Under the pieces are notes generated by a model. That model did not search any database and was not told the origin of the DNA. It was given only the letters and a program-made list of their open reading frames with translations. 18,504 nucleotides of DNA from Schleiferiaceae bacterium (GTDB lineage Bacteria; Bacteroidota; Bacteroidia; Flavobacteriales; Schleiferiaceae). The stretch lies in NCBI GenBank assembly GCA_023260615.1, contig JALQUY010000019.1:1-18504 (forward strand), written 5' to 3'. Shown here piece after piece: positions 6,645 to 14,856 of this stretch. The translations under genes were made by a program, and so were the position numbers. The number at the start of each line of letters is the position of its first letter. Position 1 is the stretch's first letter.

Positions 6645-7553
6645 ATGATGCACACGTTTTTGATAACTGGGGGAACGGGCATGGTCGGCCAAGCCCTTAC
6701 ACGCCTTTTGGAGCAGCAGGGCCATGTGGTTCGGCACCTTTCGACCCGAACGTCCCCCGCGCCCAACCGCTTCCATTGGGATCCCTCCCTAGGCACCCTG
6801 GATCCCCAGGCGCTCCAAGGCGTCACGCACATCATCCACTTAGCCGGCGCCAACGTGGCTGAACGCTGGACGGCCAAGCACAAAGCCGCCATCCTGGATA
6901 GCCGAGTCAAAGGCAGCGCCACCCTGGAGGCTGCCATCGCTCAGCTCCCGGCCCATAAGCGTCCTGAGGCACTGATTAGCGCCTCCGCTGTGGGTATTTA
7001 CCCCAACCATCCGGATCATCTCTACACGGAACACGACGGCGAACCCCAGGGCTTCCTGGGAGAAGTGGTGCATCAATGGGAGGCCAGTGTTGACCGCATA
7101 GCCGACCTGGGACTCCGCGTAGCCAAGGTGCGCATTGGCATTGTCCTTGGGCCTGGAAGTGGCGTCATGGCCACCTTGCTCCCCGTTTTCAAACTTGGGT
7201 TGGGCGCGCCCTTAGGCAATGGACGCCATTGGATGCCTTGGATCCATGTGGAAGATTTGGCCCGCCAATTTATCTACCTCGCGGAACACCCGACCGAAGG
7301 AGTTTGGAACGGGGTGGGACCGTATTCGGTAACGAATGCAGATTTTTCAAAAGCCCTCGCCCGCAGCCTAAAACGCCCCTACTTTTTTCCTCCTGTACCG
7401 GCGTGGGCCTTACGTCTCGCCCTCGGTGAAATGGCCCAAGTAGGCTTGATGAGCACCAAATGTTCTGCAGCCAAATGGGAGCATATCGGATTTACCTACC
7501 GCTACCCCACTTTGGAAGCGGCCTTTTCACAGCTGCTTCACCCCGAGGCATAA
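6645..7553 (+). CDS. TIGR01777 family epimerase-like protein
   Basis: 302-residue NAD(P)-binding protein of the extended short-chain dehydrogenase type (TIGR01777, the YfcH group, with a C-terminal DUF1731). The Rossmann loop ITGGTGMVG is at residues 8-16. The ISASAVGIYPNHPDHL segment sits where classical epimerases have their YxxxK pair; as usual in this family the canonical lysine is not evident. LRVAKVRIGIVLGPGSG and MPWIHVEDLA are family-typical, and the tail has LRLALGEMAQ and YRYPTLEAAF of DUF1731. The start is ATG 6645, or 6648 directly after; a TTG at 6639 is less likely. Substrate unknown; related proteins are linked to nucleotide-sugar metabolism or cell division only by annotation. 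Confidence 0.85.
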   Translation: MMHTFLITGGTGMVGQALTRLLEQQGHVVRHLSTRTSPAPNRFHWDPSLGTLDPQALQGVTHIIHLAGANVAERWTAKHKAAILDSRVKGSATLEAAIAQLPAHKRPEALISASAVGIYPNHPDHLYTEHDGEPQGFLGEVVHQWEASVDRIADLGLRVAKVRIGIVLGPGSGVMATLLPVFKLGLGAPLGNGRHWMPWIHVEDLARQFIYLAEHPTEGVWNGVGPYSVTNADFSKALARSLKRPYFFPPVPAWALRLALGEMAQVGLMSTKCSAAKWEHIGFTYRYPTLEAAFSQLLHPEA

Positions 7554-7578
7554 AAAAAGCCCCGGCTTCCGCCGGGGC
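7552..7578 (-). terminator. Rho-independent terminator for the YceI gene
   Basis: Perfect 8-bp G+C stem GCCCCGGC / GCCGGGGC (7559-7566, 7571-7578) with a TTCC loop. Read on the minus strand the stem is followed by seven Ts (7558-7552), so it terminates transcription leftward from the YceI gene. There is no T-run on the plus side. It abuts, and its A/T run overlaps, the stop codon of the TIGR01777 gene. Confidence 0.85.
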
Positions 7579-7603
7579 CTTCACCCAATCAACGGCTAGC
7601 TGA

Positions 7604-8245
7604 TTACAGCTTAGCAGTAACGGAAATCTTGATGCCCAAATCGTCGGAGATCAAGTTGTCTTTTGCCAAATCCACGATGCTCGTAGACGCGTAGGTAACA
7701 CCCCACTGCTTGCGGTCGATGTTGAACTGAGGTGCCGTCAAGGTCAACACAGAATCAGCGACGGTTACGTTTGCAGGGAACTGGATGTTGTTGGTCACAC
7801 CGCGCAAGGTCAAGTTGCCGGAAATCAAACTGTTGTACTCGCCCTCTTTCGTTTCAACGTTCGTGATTTCAAACGTAGCGACCGCAAAGCTGTCTACCGC
7901 AAAGAAGTCGGCACTCTTCAAGTGGCCCACCAAGTAGTCTTTCTTCTCTTGGGGAAGTGCTTCGTCCGTGCAAACGATGCTGTTCATGTCCAAGGCGAAG
8001 TTACCTGACACCAAAGCGCCGTTCTCAACGCCGACCATACCTTCTATGATAGCTAATGTACCGCCGTGTCCGTAGTTCTCTACGAAAGGCTTGTGACCGT
8101 ACCATTCAATACCAGAAGCTGCTGCATCAACTGTAAAGGTTTGGCCGCCTTGGGCAGCATCTTGAGCGTCCGTAGCATCTAGCGTGCCTTGACCACAAGC
8201 TACAGCCAACAAAGCCGCAGCAGAAAGAGAAAGAAGTTTTTTCAT
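7604..8245 (-). CDS. YceI family lipoprotein
   Basis: 213-residue predicted lipoprotein: signal residues 1-16 and lipobox cysteine C17 (LLAVACG). The mature part is a YceI lipocalin-like barrel that in known members binds isoprenoid-type lipids. Family features include FTVDAAASGIEWYGHK at the start, HLKSADFFAVDSFAVATFEI in the centre, and LTLRGVTNNIQFPANV followed by FNIDRKQWGVTY near the end. The ATG at 8245 is chosen because it starts the signal peptide; the in-frame ATG at 8266 would add seven residues lying inside a palindromic repeat. A good promoter and two operator-like palindromes lie upstream and a strong terminator downstream, so the gene is a regulated single-gene unit. Confidence 0.92.
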   Translation of the reverse strand: MKKLLSLSAAALLAVACGQGTLDATDAQDAAQGGQTFTVDAAASGIEWYGHKPFVENYGHGGTLAIIEGMVGVENGALVSGNFALDMNSIVCTDEALPQEKKDYLVGHLKSADFFAVDSFAVATFEITNVETKEGEYNSLISGNLTLRGVTNNIQFPANVTVADSVLTLTAPQFNIDRKQWGVTYASTSIVDLAKDNLISDDLGIKISVTAKL

Positions 8246-8254
8246 TTGAATTTG

Positions 8255-8272
8255 ATGTTTAAACATGTTTTA
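8255..8272. repeat. Operator-like palindromic repeat, left copy
   Basis: ATGTTTAAACATGTTTTA; its first 12 bases are a perfect palindrome (ATGTTT/AAACAT) and a second overlapping palindrome AAACATGTTT spans 8261-8270. It lies between the predicted YceI transcription start and start codon. It matches the copy at 8304-8321 at 16 of 18 positions, in the same orientation. Confidence 0.8.
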
Positions 8273-8282
8273 CAATCGTGGG

Positions 8283-8311
8283 CAAATATACAGTGCGCAC
8301 AACATGTTCAA
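8283..8311 (-). promoter_or_regulatory. Promoter of the YceI gene
   Basis: On the minus strand TTTG/TTG (8312-8309) and a perfect -7 box TATATTTG (8290-8283) are separated by 18 bases, matching the Bacteroidota consensus. Transcription should start near 8278, leaving about 33 bases of leader. The -33 element lies inside the right-hand palindromic repeat and the leader inside the left-hand one. Confidence 0.65.
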
Positions 8312-8321
8312 ACATCTTTTA
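8304..8321. repeat. Operator-like palindromic repeat, right copy
   Basis: ATGTTCAAACATCTTTTA, 16 of 18 bases identical to the left copy 49 bases away. ATGTTCAAACAT is a palindrome apart from the central pair, and AACATGTT (8301-8308) overlaps it. It covers the -33 element of the YceI promoter and lies 33 bases upstream of the divergent membrane-protein gene. Confidence 0.8.
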
Positions 8322-8353
8322 ACGTCATTTGTTCTACGCGTACTTTTACAACT

Positions 8354-8908
8354 ATGGAGTACCGCGATCAATTCCGCATTCCGCCTGCCTTCTTAATTGT
8401 CATGGGCATCAGTCTTACGACGACTTTGACTATTATCATTTCTGTGGGATGGAACGATTTGGCTGCATACTTCGCTGGCCGCCCAACAGAAGAGGGACCT
8501 ACCCTTTTTTGGGTCCTCCTCAGTGTGATTGCGCTCGAAGCCGGGGTGGCCGCCATGATTATGTCCTGGTGCCGCTTGCGGATCAATGCCCGGGGCGTTG
8601 GCGTGATTTACCGACCCTTTGTGTGGTCCTGGAAGTGGCGTTCCTGGGAGGCTATACAGGGTGTTTACATCGCTAAAGCCAGCCCTATCGGGGATTTTGG
8701 CGGTTGGGGGCTTCGGATTGGAAGTTTTGGCCCCTATCCGCGCGTGCATGCCTATGCCTTTGACGAGGGGACCTATGCGTTTTTTGAACTTCAAGAGGGC
8801 CGAATCATTGCCGTCCAAATCACCCGAATGCCCGAATTTCAGGAACTTCTGGCGACCTACGTGCCCCACATTCACATTCAGGATCCCAAGTCGCTCCTGC
8901 AGGTCTAA
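8354..8908 (+). CDS. Two-helix membrane protein with PH-like cytosolic domain
   Basis: 184-residue integral membrane protein, function unknown. Two hydrophobic helices (about 11-33 and 50-72) are followed by a beta-rich domain beginning RLRINARGVGVIYRPF and containing GGWGLRIG, then FFELQEGRIIAVQIT. That pattern resembles the bacterial PH-like membrane proteins common in Bacteroidota. The ATG at 8354 is chosen since it directly precedes the first helix; the frame is open back to 8189 but would read through the YceI regulatory region. A weak TACTTTTA box (8341-8348) lies just upstream without a clear -33. It diverges from YceI, and the small secreted-protein gene begins 43 bases downstream. 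Confidence 0.7.
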   Translation: MEYRDQFRIPPAFLIVMGISLTTTLTIIISVGWNDLAAYFAGRPTEEGPTLFWVLLSVIALEAGVAAMIMSWCRLRINARGVGVIYRPFVWSWKWRSWEAIQGVYIAKASPIGDFGGWGLRIGSFGPYPRVHAYAFDEGTYAFFELQEGRIIAVQITRMPEFQELLATYVPHIHIQDPKSLLQV

Positions 8909-8916
8909 AATTCCAA

Positions 8917-8924
8917 TACCTTTG
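8917..8924 (+). promoter_or_regulatory. Putative -7 box ahead of the small secreted protein / SulP operon
   Basis: TACCTTTG, a perfect TAnnTTTG, 27 bases before the ATG at 8952. No TTG was found at normal -33 spacing, so strength is uncertain. It is the best candidate for driving the inorganic-carbon gene set, because no better box was seen in 9327-9394. Confidence 0.35.
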
Positions 8925-8951
8925 GCACGCGCTTTGAGACCCATGTCCATC

Positions 8952-9326
8952 ATGAAGTTGTTCCGAATCCTTTTTGCCACCTTGATGTGGTTTCCTCTCC
9001 TCTGGACAGGAAATCAAGCACAGGCGTATGCAGAAACCACTTCTTCGGACCCTTCCGCTGCCTTTGTGGTTGAAGGCAGTGAACTGAGCCCTGCACAAGA
9101 CTTTCCCCTGTTTGGCTTTCCAATAGGGTTTGAAGAATACGACTTTAGCGAGGATGTAGAGCCTGATGATGCATCGGACAGCGAGGAAGACGGCGTGTCT
9201 TCGTTTGCAAAATCCCTGTGCCTCTGCGCGCACGCCTACCGCCTTCCGCGTCGGGAGGCCACGCCGCAACCCGCGCGAACATCTCCTACCCCCTACTACA
9301 TCACGTACCGGAAACTCATCATTTGA
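8952..9326 (+). CDS. Small secreted acidic protein, unknown function
   Basis: 124-residue protein with an N-terminal signal (MKLFRILFATLMWFPLLW, cleavage likely after AQA at 23-25). The mature part has a strongly acidic stretch (residues 61-80, 12 of 20 Asp/Glu), then CLCAH (C90, C92, H94), then a basic, proline-rich tail ending in YYITYRKLII. I recognise no domain. The acidic patch and Cys/His cluster would suit metal or cation binding, which is speculation. ATG 8952 is preferred because it begins the signal; ATG 8943 is the alternative. It lies 68 bases before the SulP gene in the same direction and may be the first gene of that operon. The signal peptide and composition argue that it is real rather than a chance frame. 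Confidence 0.6.
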   Translation: MKLFRILFATLMWFPLLWTGNQAQAYAETTSSDPSAAFVVEGSELSPAQDFPLFGFPIGFEEYDFSEDVEPDDASDSEEDGVSSFAKSLCLCAHAYRLPRREATPQPARTSPTPYYITYRKLII

Positions 9327-9394
9327 TTTAAGCTGTTTTTGTTGGCACCTCCCCCGGAGACTTACCCCCATTTTCACAAAACACCTTACACCTC

Positions 9395-11005
9395 ATGAAA
9401 GCACTTCCCAAAGACGGCTTTGCCGGCTTGAAGGAAAACGGATTAAACGATTTAACGTCCGGTTTCCTCGTATTTCTCATCGCCCTTCCCCTCTGCCTAG
9501 GCATTTCCATGGCCAGCGGATTCCCGCCCATTGCAGGCATTTTTACCGCCATCATTGGCGGACTCGTCGTATCCCCCATTATGGGGTCTCGCGTCTCCAT
9601 TAAAGGTCCTGCTGCTGGACTCATTGCGATTGCCGTCGCTGCCGTAGCGGACTTGGGTCAAGGTGATGCGTACACCGGGTACCGACTAGCGCTCGCGGTC
9701 GTCGTAGCCACCGGCATCATTCAAGTCCTGTTTGCCACCTTTAAGTTCGGCCGCTTTGTGGACTTCTTCCCAACGTCTGCCGTACACGGCATGTTGGCCG
9801 CCATTGGTATCATCATTATCCTCAAGCAATTCCCAGTCATGTTAGGGGTTAAGCCTACCGCCAAAAGCCCCTTGGGCTTGCTGTTGGAACTACCCTCCAT
9901 CCTCCGCCATGCCAACCCAGAAATTTCGGCCATTGGACTTTTGAGCTTGGCGGTCTTGATTGCGTTTCCGTTCCTCAAGCACCCCTTGCTTAAAAAGCTA
10001 CCGGCCCAAATGGTCGTCCTCCTCTTGGCCATGGCGCTGGGTGCCTACTTCGACTTGGAGCATACGCATCATTACCTATTTCTCCATGACGACTTCGTTA
10101 TTGGACCCGACTTTCTCGTAACGTTGCCCAACAATATGCTCGACGGTGTCACGCTTCCTGACTTCAGTCAAGTCTTTAGCGCCACTTCCTTAAAGTACAT
10201 CCTCATGTTTTCCTTGGTCGGCTCCCTGGAATCTTTGCTCACTGTTAAAGCCGTCGACGGATTAGATCCCTACAAACGAAAATCAGATACCAACCGCGAC
10301 CTCTTGGCGGTAGGTTTAGGCAATACCTTGGCGGGCCTAGTAGGTGGCTTGCCTATGATTGCTGAGGTCGTCCGCTCTGGTGCCAACGTCAACAACGGGG
10401 CGAAAACGCGCTGGTCAAACTTCTTCCACGGGGCATTTTTATTGGCCTTTGTCGCCCTAGTCCCTGGCATCCTACACCTCATACCCTTGTCTGGATTGGC
10501 TGCCATGCTCGTCTTTACCGGCTACCGTTTGGCCTCGCCCGCCTTATTCAAGGCCACCGCTAAAGTGGGACGCGACCAATTGGCCATTTTCTTGATTACC
10601 ATCGCCGTTACCCTTGCAGAAGATCTTCTCGTGGGAATAGCTGCGGGCATCGTGCTCCAGCTCATCTTGCACTTGGCCTCAGGCGCTAAGTTGAGCAGCC
10701 TCTTCAAACCACAGGTGGAAATTCAAGAAACGGGTGATTCGGTAAAGGTCATCTTGCGCTCTACGGCTGCATTTACGAATATTTTAGGCTTGCAGAAAGC
10801 GCTGAAAACGGTTCCAAAAGGGAAAAAAGTGGACATTGATTTGAGTGAAATTCACTTGATCGACCACAGCTTTATGGAACTTCTTCACGACTATGAGCAT
10901 GACTACCAACGTTCTGGCGGACAGGTGCAGGTAACAGGTCAAGAGGCCTTGACTTCTAAGTCAGAGCACCCATTAGCGACCAAGCGTCGTCCTAAAAACG
11001 CGTAA
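9395..11005 (+). CDS. SulP family anion transporter with STAS domain (probable bicarbonate transporter)
   Basis: 536-residue inner-membrane transporter of the SulP/SLC26 family, which moves bicarbonate, sulfate or other anions. The N-terminal signature FLIALPLCLGISMASG (about 28-43) is followed by many helices to about residue 435, including LVGSLESLLTVKAVDGLDP (E279) and a LVGGLPMIAEVVRSGANVN block; the hydrophilic C-terminus is a STAS domain (about 450-520) with VDIDLSEIHLIDHSFMELL. The subfamily resembles Bacteroidota SulP proteins often encoded with carbonic anhydrase. Bicarbonate is preferred here because the operon continues into dabA and dabB; sulfate cannot be excluded from sequence alone. 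The outer-membrane gene starts 3 bases after the stop. Confidence 0.9.
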   Translation: MKALPKDGFAGLKENGLNDLTSGFLVFLIALPLCLGISMASGFPPIAGIFTAIIGGLVVSPIMGSRVSIKGPAAGLIAIAVAAVADLGQGDAYTGYRLALAVVVATGIIQVLFATFKFGRFVDFFPTSAVHGMLAAIGIIIILKQFPVMLGVKPTAKSPLGLLLELPSILRHANPEISAIGLLSLAVLIAFPFLKHPLLKKLPAQMVVLLLAMALGAYFDLEHTHHYLFLHDDFVIGPDFLVTLPNNMLDGVTLPDFSQVFSATSLKYILMFSLVGSLESLLTVKAVDGLDPYKRKSDTNRDLLAVGLGNTLAGLVGGLPMIAEVVRSGANVNNGAKTRWSNFFHGAFLLAFVALVPGILHLIPLSGLAAMLVFTGYRLASPALFKATAKVGRDQLAIFLITIAVTLAEDLLVGIAAGIVLQLILHLASGAKLSSLFKPQVEIQETGDSVKVILRSTAAFTNILGLQKALKTVPKGKKVDIDLSEIHLIDHSFMELLHDYEHDYQRSGGQVQVTGQEALTSKSEHPLATKRRPKNA

Positions 11006-11008
11006 AGG

Positions 11009-12325
11009 ATGTCGCGCCATTGGACCAAGACGATGGCCATCCTAGGGATGGCCATCTCTTCCCTTCATGCACAGAACCTCACTCTAAAACTCAACGAGAC
11101 AGGGAGTCACTATTTGAAGGCCACGTATTTAAGCCAAGTTTGGCTTCGCGCTAACCAAAGCAATCCAGGCACGCTGGTAGCGGATAAACCCGAAAGCCAA
11201 ACGCTAGATCTGGGCCTACGACGAACACGGGTCCAAGTCTACGGCCAAGTGGACGAGCACACCTTCATCTATATGCAGGTAGGCCAAAACAATGTCAACG
11301 CGGTGAGTTCTGGCTTTGGCGGCAACAGAAAGGGCCAGCTCTTCGTCCATGATGCGCTCATTGAACGCACCTTGCTGCCGCAGCCCAACGCCCTCAAAGT
11401 GGGAGGCGGCTTGACGATTCTCAATGGATTAAGTCGATTCAGTCAACCCAGCGTCGGCACCATCGCGACGATGGACGTTCCAGTGTTTGCGCAGGCGACC
11501 GTGGATATGACGGATGAATTTGCCCGAAAATTATCCCTCTATGCGCGCGGCCAAGTTGGAATGTTCGATTACCGAATTGCGGCAACCGACCCCTTCTGGA
11601 TTGCCACGAATGGAAAACCTTCGGTACCGCTGTCCGACGCCTCCACCTTTGCCGGCGTCGGTCGCAGCAAGCAGTACCAGGGCTTGTTCTTGATCCAGTT
11701 TTTGGACCAAGAGGCGCACACAACCCCTTACATGGCTGGCACCTATTTGGGCAAGAAGCGCATCCTGAACTTGGAATTGGGCGGCATCTACCAAAGGAAT
11801 GCCCTTTGGCATAGCGAAGGTAGCGATACCGTTTACAGCCCACTGGCACTGATGAGTGCCGCCTTGTTTTTGGACGCCCCCTTACACGAAGGAAAGCATG
11901 TGCTAACCGCTTATGCGGGCATTTTTCACATGAACTATGGACCAAACTACCTGCGCTACAACGGAATCATGAACCCGGGTACCAGCATGGACCCTTCCAA
12001 AGGCGTTTCTTCCATGACCGGAAATGCCTACCCGATGTTCGGTACAGGCCAAACGCTGTACACGCAGTTTGCCTATGCCTTTGCTCCGGATGCCCAAGGC
12101 CGACGCTTTCAAGGCTACGCCTCTGCCACGGTTTCTGACTATCAAGCCATAGAATACCCCGTTGCACTAGTGCACGCAGGCGTTAACTGGCTGGAGAATG
12201 CGCACCGCAGCAAGATCTCCCTGGATTTGGAAAACCGGCCCACCTTCACGTTGTCCAACGGCAACTATTTACAGGGTCCCCGCAAATGGGGACTTGTACT
12301 CCAATATCAATATTACCTCCAGTAA
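11009..12325 (+). CDS. Outer-membrane beta-barrel protein (porin-like)
   Basis: 438-residue protein with a signal peptide (residues 1-21, SSLHA before QN) and a mature part of alternating amphipathic strands throughout, for example TQFAYAFA and WGLVLQYQYYL, closing on an aromatic-rich C-terminal strand as in outer-membrane barrels. Length and strand density suggest about 16-18 strands, like phosphate-selective OprO/OprP-type porins, but I cannot identify a family with certainty. It begins 3 bases after the SulP stop (TAAAGGATG, with AGG as a possible ribosome site) and dabA starts 5 bases after its stop, so it is embedded in the inorganic-carbon operon. A role as bicarbonate channel across the outer membrane is inferred from position alone. 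Confidence 0.75.
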   Translation: MSRHWTKTMAILGMAISSLHAQNLTLKLNETGSHYLKATYLSQVWLRANQSNPGTLVADKPESQTLDLGLRRTRVQVYGQVDEHTFIYMQVGQNNVNAVSSGFGGNRKGQLFVHDALIERTLLPQPNALKVGGGLTILNGLSRFSQPSVGTIATMDVPVFAQATVDMTDEFARKLSLYARGQVGMFDYRIAATDPFWIATNGKPSVPLSDASTFAGVGRSKQYQGLFLIQFLDQEAHTTPYMAGTYLGKKRILNLELGGIYQRNALWHSEGSDTVYSPLALMSAALFLDAPLHEGKHVLTAYAGIFHMNYGPNYLRYNGIMNPGTSMDPSKGVSSMTGNAYPMFGTGQTLYTQFAYAFAPDAQGRRFQGYASATVSDYQAIEYPVALVHAGVNWLENAHRSKISLDLENRPTFTLSNGNYLQGPRKWGLVLQYQYYLQ

Positions 12326-12330
12326 GAATC

Positions 12331-14856
12331 ATGCATTCTTCCACATTTGACGCAGCGCATGTGCTCCATACCCTGGAGCATTTGCTTCCTGCCCAAAATG
12401 CGATGCGCGAATTCGTCCACCACAATTCGCTGCACGCCTTTCAGCAGTACCCATTTTTCGAGGCCCTCTTTAGTGCCTCAGAAACCTTTGGCTTCAACAC
12501 TACACTCAGTCTTAAAGAATACCGCGCCCTATACGAGGCTGGACGAATATCAACTCCGGTCCTACATGATGTTCTAGATCAAGCCCACGGCGCCGAAAAT
12601 CGGGATGCCTGGATGCACAAACTCTGCGTTCAGCCCTATTCCATGGTTCGGGTGGCACGCGTGGGACAGAGCCGGAAACAGTGGCTGGATGACTTGGCCT
12701 TTGATCTCGATGAAGCCGTACACCCACGCCTTTTCCGGTTTATCGCGGCATACCTAGATCAAGGCATCTCCCAAGAGCCCTTCCCAGGTCGAGCAGAAGG
12801 CCTTTGGGCTGCCCTTAAAGCCTTAGAGTCTCAATCCAGTTTTTCGTTTTTCAAGACCAAAAAAGCGGCCCAACTACTCCAAAGCGAGGCACTTACCCTT
12901 GAAGCCTTGCTTCACGAACTCTGTCAAAGCCCAGAGAGCTACGCCACCTACCTGTACGACCAGCAGTTCAGCCATCCCGGTTGGTCCGGACTGATCGCCA
13001 CGATGGCAAAGCAACCTTCCATTTTGCTCGATGCACGTCATGTATCCTTGGAAGACCTAGTACGGGTCGAATTGATCCTAGAATGTGACCTCTTATGGCA
13101 CCGAGGTAAAGCGTTTCCGAAGTTTTCAGCTTTGCTGACAGAAGCAGAACTCTTCGCCCCTCACACGGAACAAGAACTCTACACGGTGATCCAACGTTGG
13201 CAAGAGGCGTTTGAATGGACCTACTACCACGAGGTACTCGCAGGATTGGGCAGTACCACCAAAGCCCAACCGGTTGAAAAAGCCTCCTTCCAGGCATTAT
13301 TCTGTATCGATGACCGCGAGTGCTCCCTTCGCCGCCACCTCGAAACGGAGGACCCACACTGTGAGACACTCGGAACCCCTGGCTTCTTTGGGGTGGAATT
13401 TTACTACCAACCCGTTGGAAGTCAAGAGCTTCACAAGCAATGCCCCGCCCCGGTCACGCCTGGCTTCCTCATTCGAGAAACCTCGGGACAACGCAAGCGC
13501 AAAACCGATCTTGCCCACGCACCCGGGAACAAATCCCTTTTATTCAATGTAGCCTGGACGGGCCTTTGGGGCATACGCATCGGTTTCCGCTGGATAGGTG
13601 ACCTGTTTTTTCCGGAACACCGTGCATTTCGAGCCGCCGCCGGTTTGCATATGAGCGATCAACCTGAATTGGATATTTTGCACGTAGAAGGCAGCCCCAA
13701 AATCAAAGGCTTGCAGGTGGGCTTTACCTTGGAACAAATGGCCGACCGGGTCGAGGGAGTCCTCAAAAGCACGGGACTTCGTCAGAATTTTGCGCCTCTG
13801 ATTTACATAGTGGCGCATGGCTCTAGCTCCGCAAACAACCCCTATGTGAGCGCCTACGATTGCGGCGCCTGCAGCGGAAAGCCAGGTTCCATCAATGCGA
13901 AGGTGTTCTCCTTCATGGCTAACCACCCAGACGTTCGGGCTTTGCTGGCCCAACGCGGATTGATTTTGCCCGAAAGCACCCAGTTTGTTGCAGCCCTACA
14001 CGACACCGCAAGCGACGAAGTCCTATTTTATGGCACCGAGGAACTCCCCACCGAACTCCAGTTGGCCCACCAACGTCATGACTTGAGCTTTAAGAAGGCC
14101 CTGAACTGGAACGCACGGGAGCGCAGTCGACGTTTTGCGGAGCAGCCCCTTGCATCCACAGCCGACGCGTACCAAGCGCAAGTCAAAGCCCGTTCAGCCT
14201 CCATTTTTGAGCCCCGCCCCGAGTACAACCACGCGACCAACGCCCTGTGTATCATTGGCGAGCGTGCACATACGAAGCACCTCTTCTTGGACCGTCGAGC
14301 TTTCTTGAACTCGTACAACCACACACAGGACCCCGATGGCACCTTGCTCGCGGGTGTTTTGCGGCCGATTGGTCCCGTTTGCGGAGGCATTAATTTGGAA
14401 TACTACTTTTCGCGCGTGGATCCCCAGCGCTTAGGGGCAGGCTCCAAGCTACCGCACAACGTGGTAGGCCTCTTGGGGGTGGCCAACAGCTCCGACGGAG
14501 ACTTGCGCACGGGTTTGCCGATCCAAATGGTCGAAATTCATGACCCGGTTCGCTTGATGCTTATTGTCGAACACGACCCAGCCGTTGTGCTCCGGGTGAT
14601 TTCTGCCGAGCCCGCGATGCTGGAATGGTACCAAAACGAATGGATTCACCTCATGGTCTACCATCCCGTGGAGAAGCGCTTTTACCGTTTCCAAAAAGGA
14701 CGCATGGAGCCTTTCACGCCGCATGCAATGAAGACCCCACTCATGGCGGACCGAAGCAGCTGGTTCCGCCAGCGTTCGCATGCGCAAAGTCAATCCGTCA
14801 TTGAAACTACTCACGAACACCTGCCTGTAGCACACATGGCACCCGAACTGGTATGA
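12331..14856 (+). CDS. dabA: DabA, zinc subunit of the DAB inorganic-carbon accumulation complex (DUF2309)
   Basis: 841-residue protein of the DUF2309/DabA family, carbonic-anhydrase-like subunit of the energy-coupled CO2-hydrating complex described in Halothiobacillus. The four zinc-site residues can be placed: C325 and D327 in FCIDDREC, H496 in IVAHGSSS, and C511 in YDCGACSG. The Cys-x-Asp arrangement and the 15-residue His-to-Cys distance match the known site. LREFVHHNSLHAFQ-type N-terminal sequence and NAKVFSFMANHPDVR are family-typical, as is the length. The ATG at 12331, 5 bases after the porin stop, is chosen; an in-frame ATG at 12286 lies inside the porin gene. Its end overlaps dabB by 4 bases (ATGA), indicating stoichiometric expression. 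Confidence 0.92.
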   Translation: MHSSTFDAAHVLHTLEHLLPAQNAMREFVHHNSLHAFQQYPFFEALFSASETFGFNTTLSLKEYRALYEAGRISTPVLHDVLDQAHGAENRDAWMHKLCVQPYSMVRVARVGQSRKQWLDDLAFDLDEAVHPRLFRFIAAYLDQGISQEPFPGRAEGLWAALKALESQSSFSFFKTKKAAQLLQSEALTLEALLHELCQSPESYATYLYDQQFSHPGWSGLIATMAKQPSILLDARHVSLEDLVRVELILECDLLWHRGKAFPKFSALLTEAELFAPHTEQELYTVIQRWQEAFEWTYYHEVLAGLGSTTKAQPVEKASFQALFCIDDRECSLRRHLETEDPHCETLGTPGFFGVEFYYQPVGSQELHKQCPAPVTPGFLIRETSGQRKRKTDLAHAPGNKSLLFNVAWTGLWGIRIGFRWIGDLFFPEHRAFRAAAGLHMSDQPELDILHVEGSPKIKGLQVGFTLEQMADRVEGVLKSTGLRQNFAPLIYIVAHGSSSANNPYVSAYDCGACSGKPGSINAKVFSFMANHPDVRALLAQRGLILPESTQFVAALHDTASDEVLFYGTEELPTELQLAHQRHDLSFKKALNWNARERSRRFAEQPLASTADAYQAQVKARSASIFEPRPEYNHATNALCIIGERAHTKHLFLDRRAFLNSYNHTQDPDGTLLAGVLRPIGPVCGGINLEYYFSRVDPQRLGAGSKLPHNVVGLLGVANSSDGDLRTGLPIQMVEIHDPVRLMLIVEHDPAVVLRVISAEPAMLEWYQNEWIHLMVYHPVEKRFYRFQKGRMEPFTPHAMKTPLMADRSSWFRQRSHAQSQSVIETTHEHLPVAHMAPELV

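Noticed and set aside
7552..7578. Treating the hairpin as the terminator of the TIGR01777 gene on the plus strand
   Set aside because: The T-run is only on the minus-strand side; on the plus strand the stem is followed by CTTCACC. Weak two-way action cannot be excluded.
9327..9394. A promoter directly ahead of the SulP gene
   Set aside because: Only a poor TGTTTTTG box (9334-9341) without a suitable -33 was seen, so transcription from upstream (the 8917 box) seems at least as likely.
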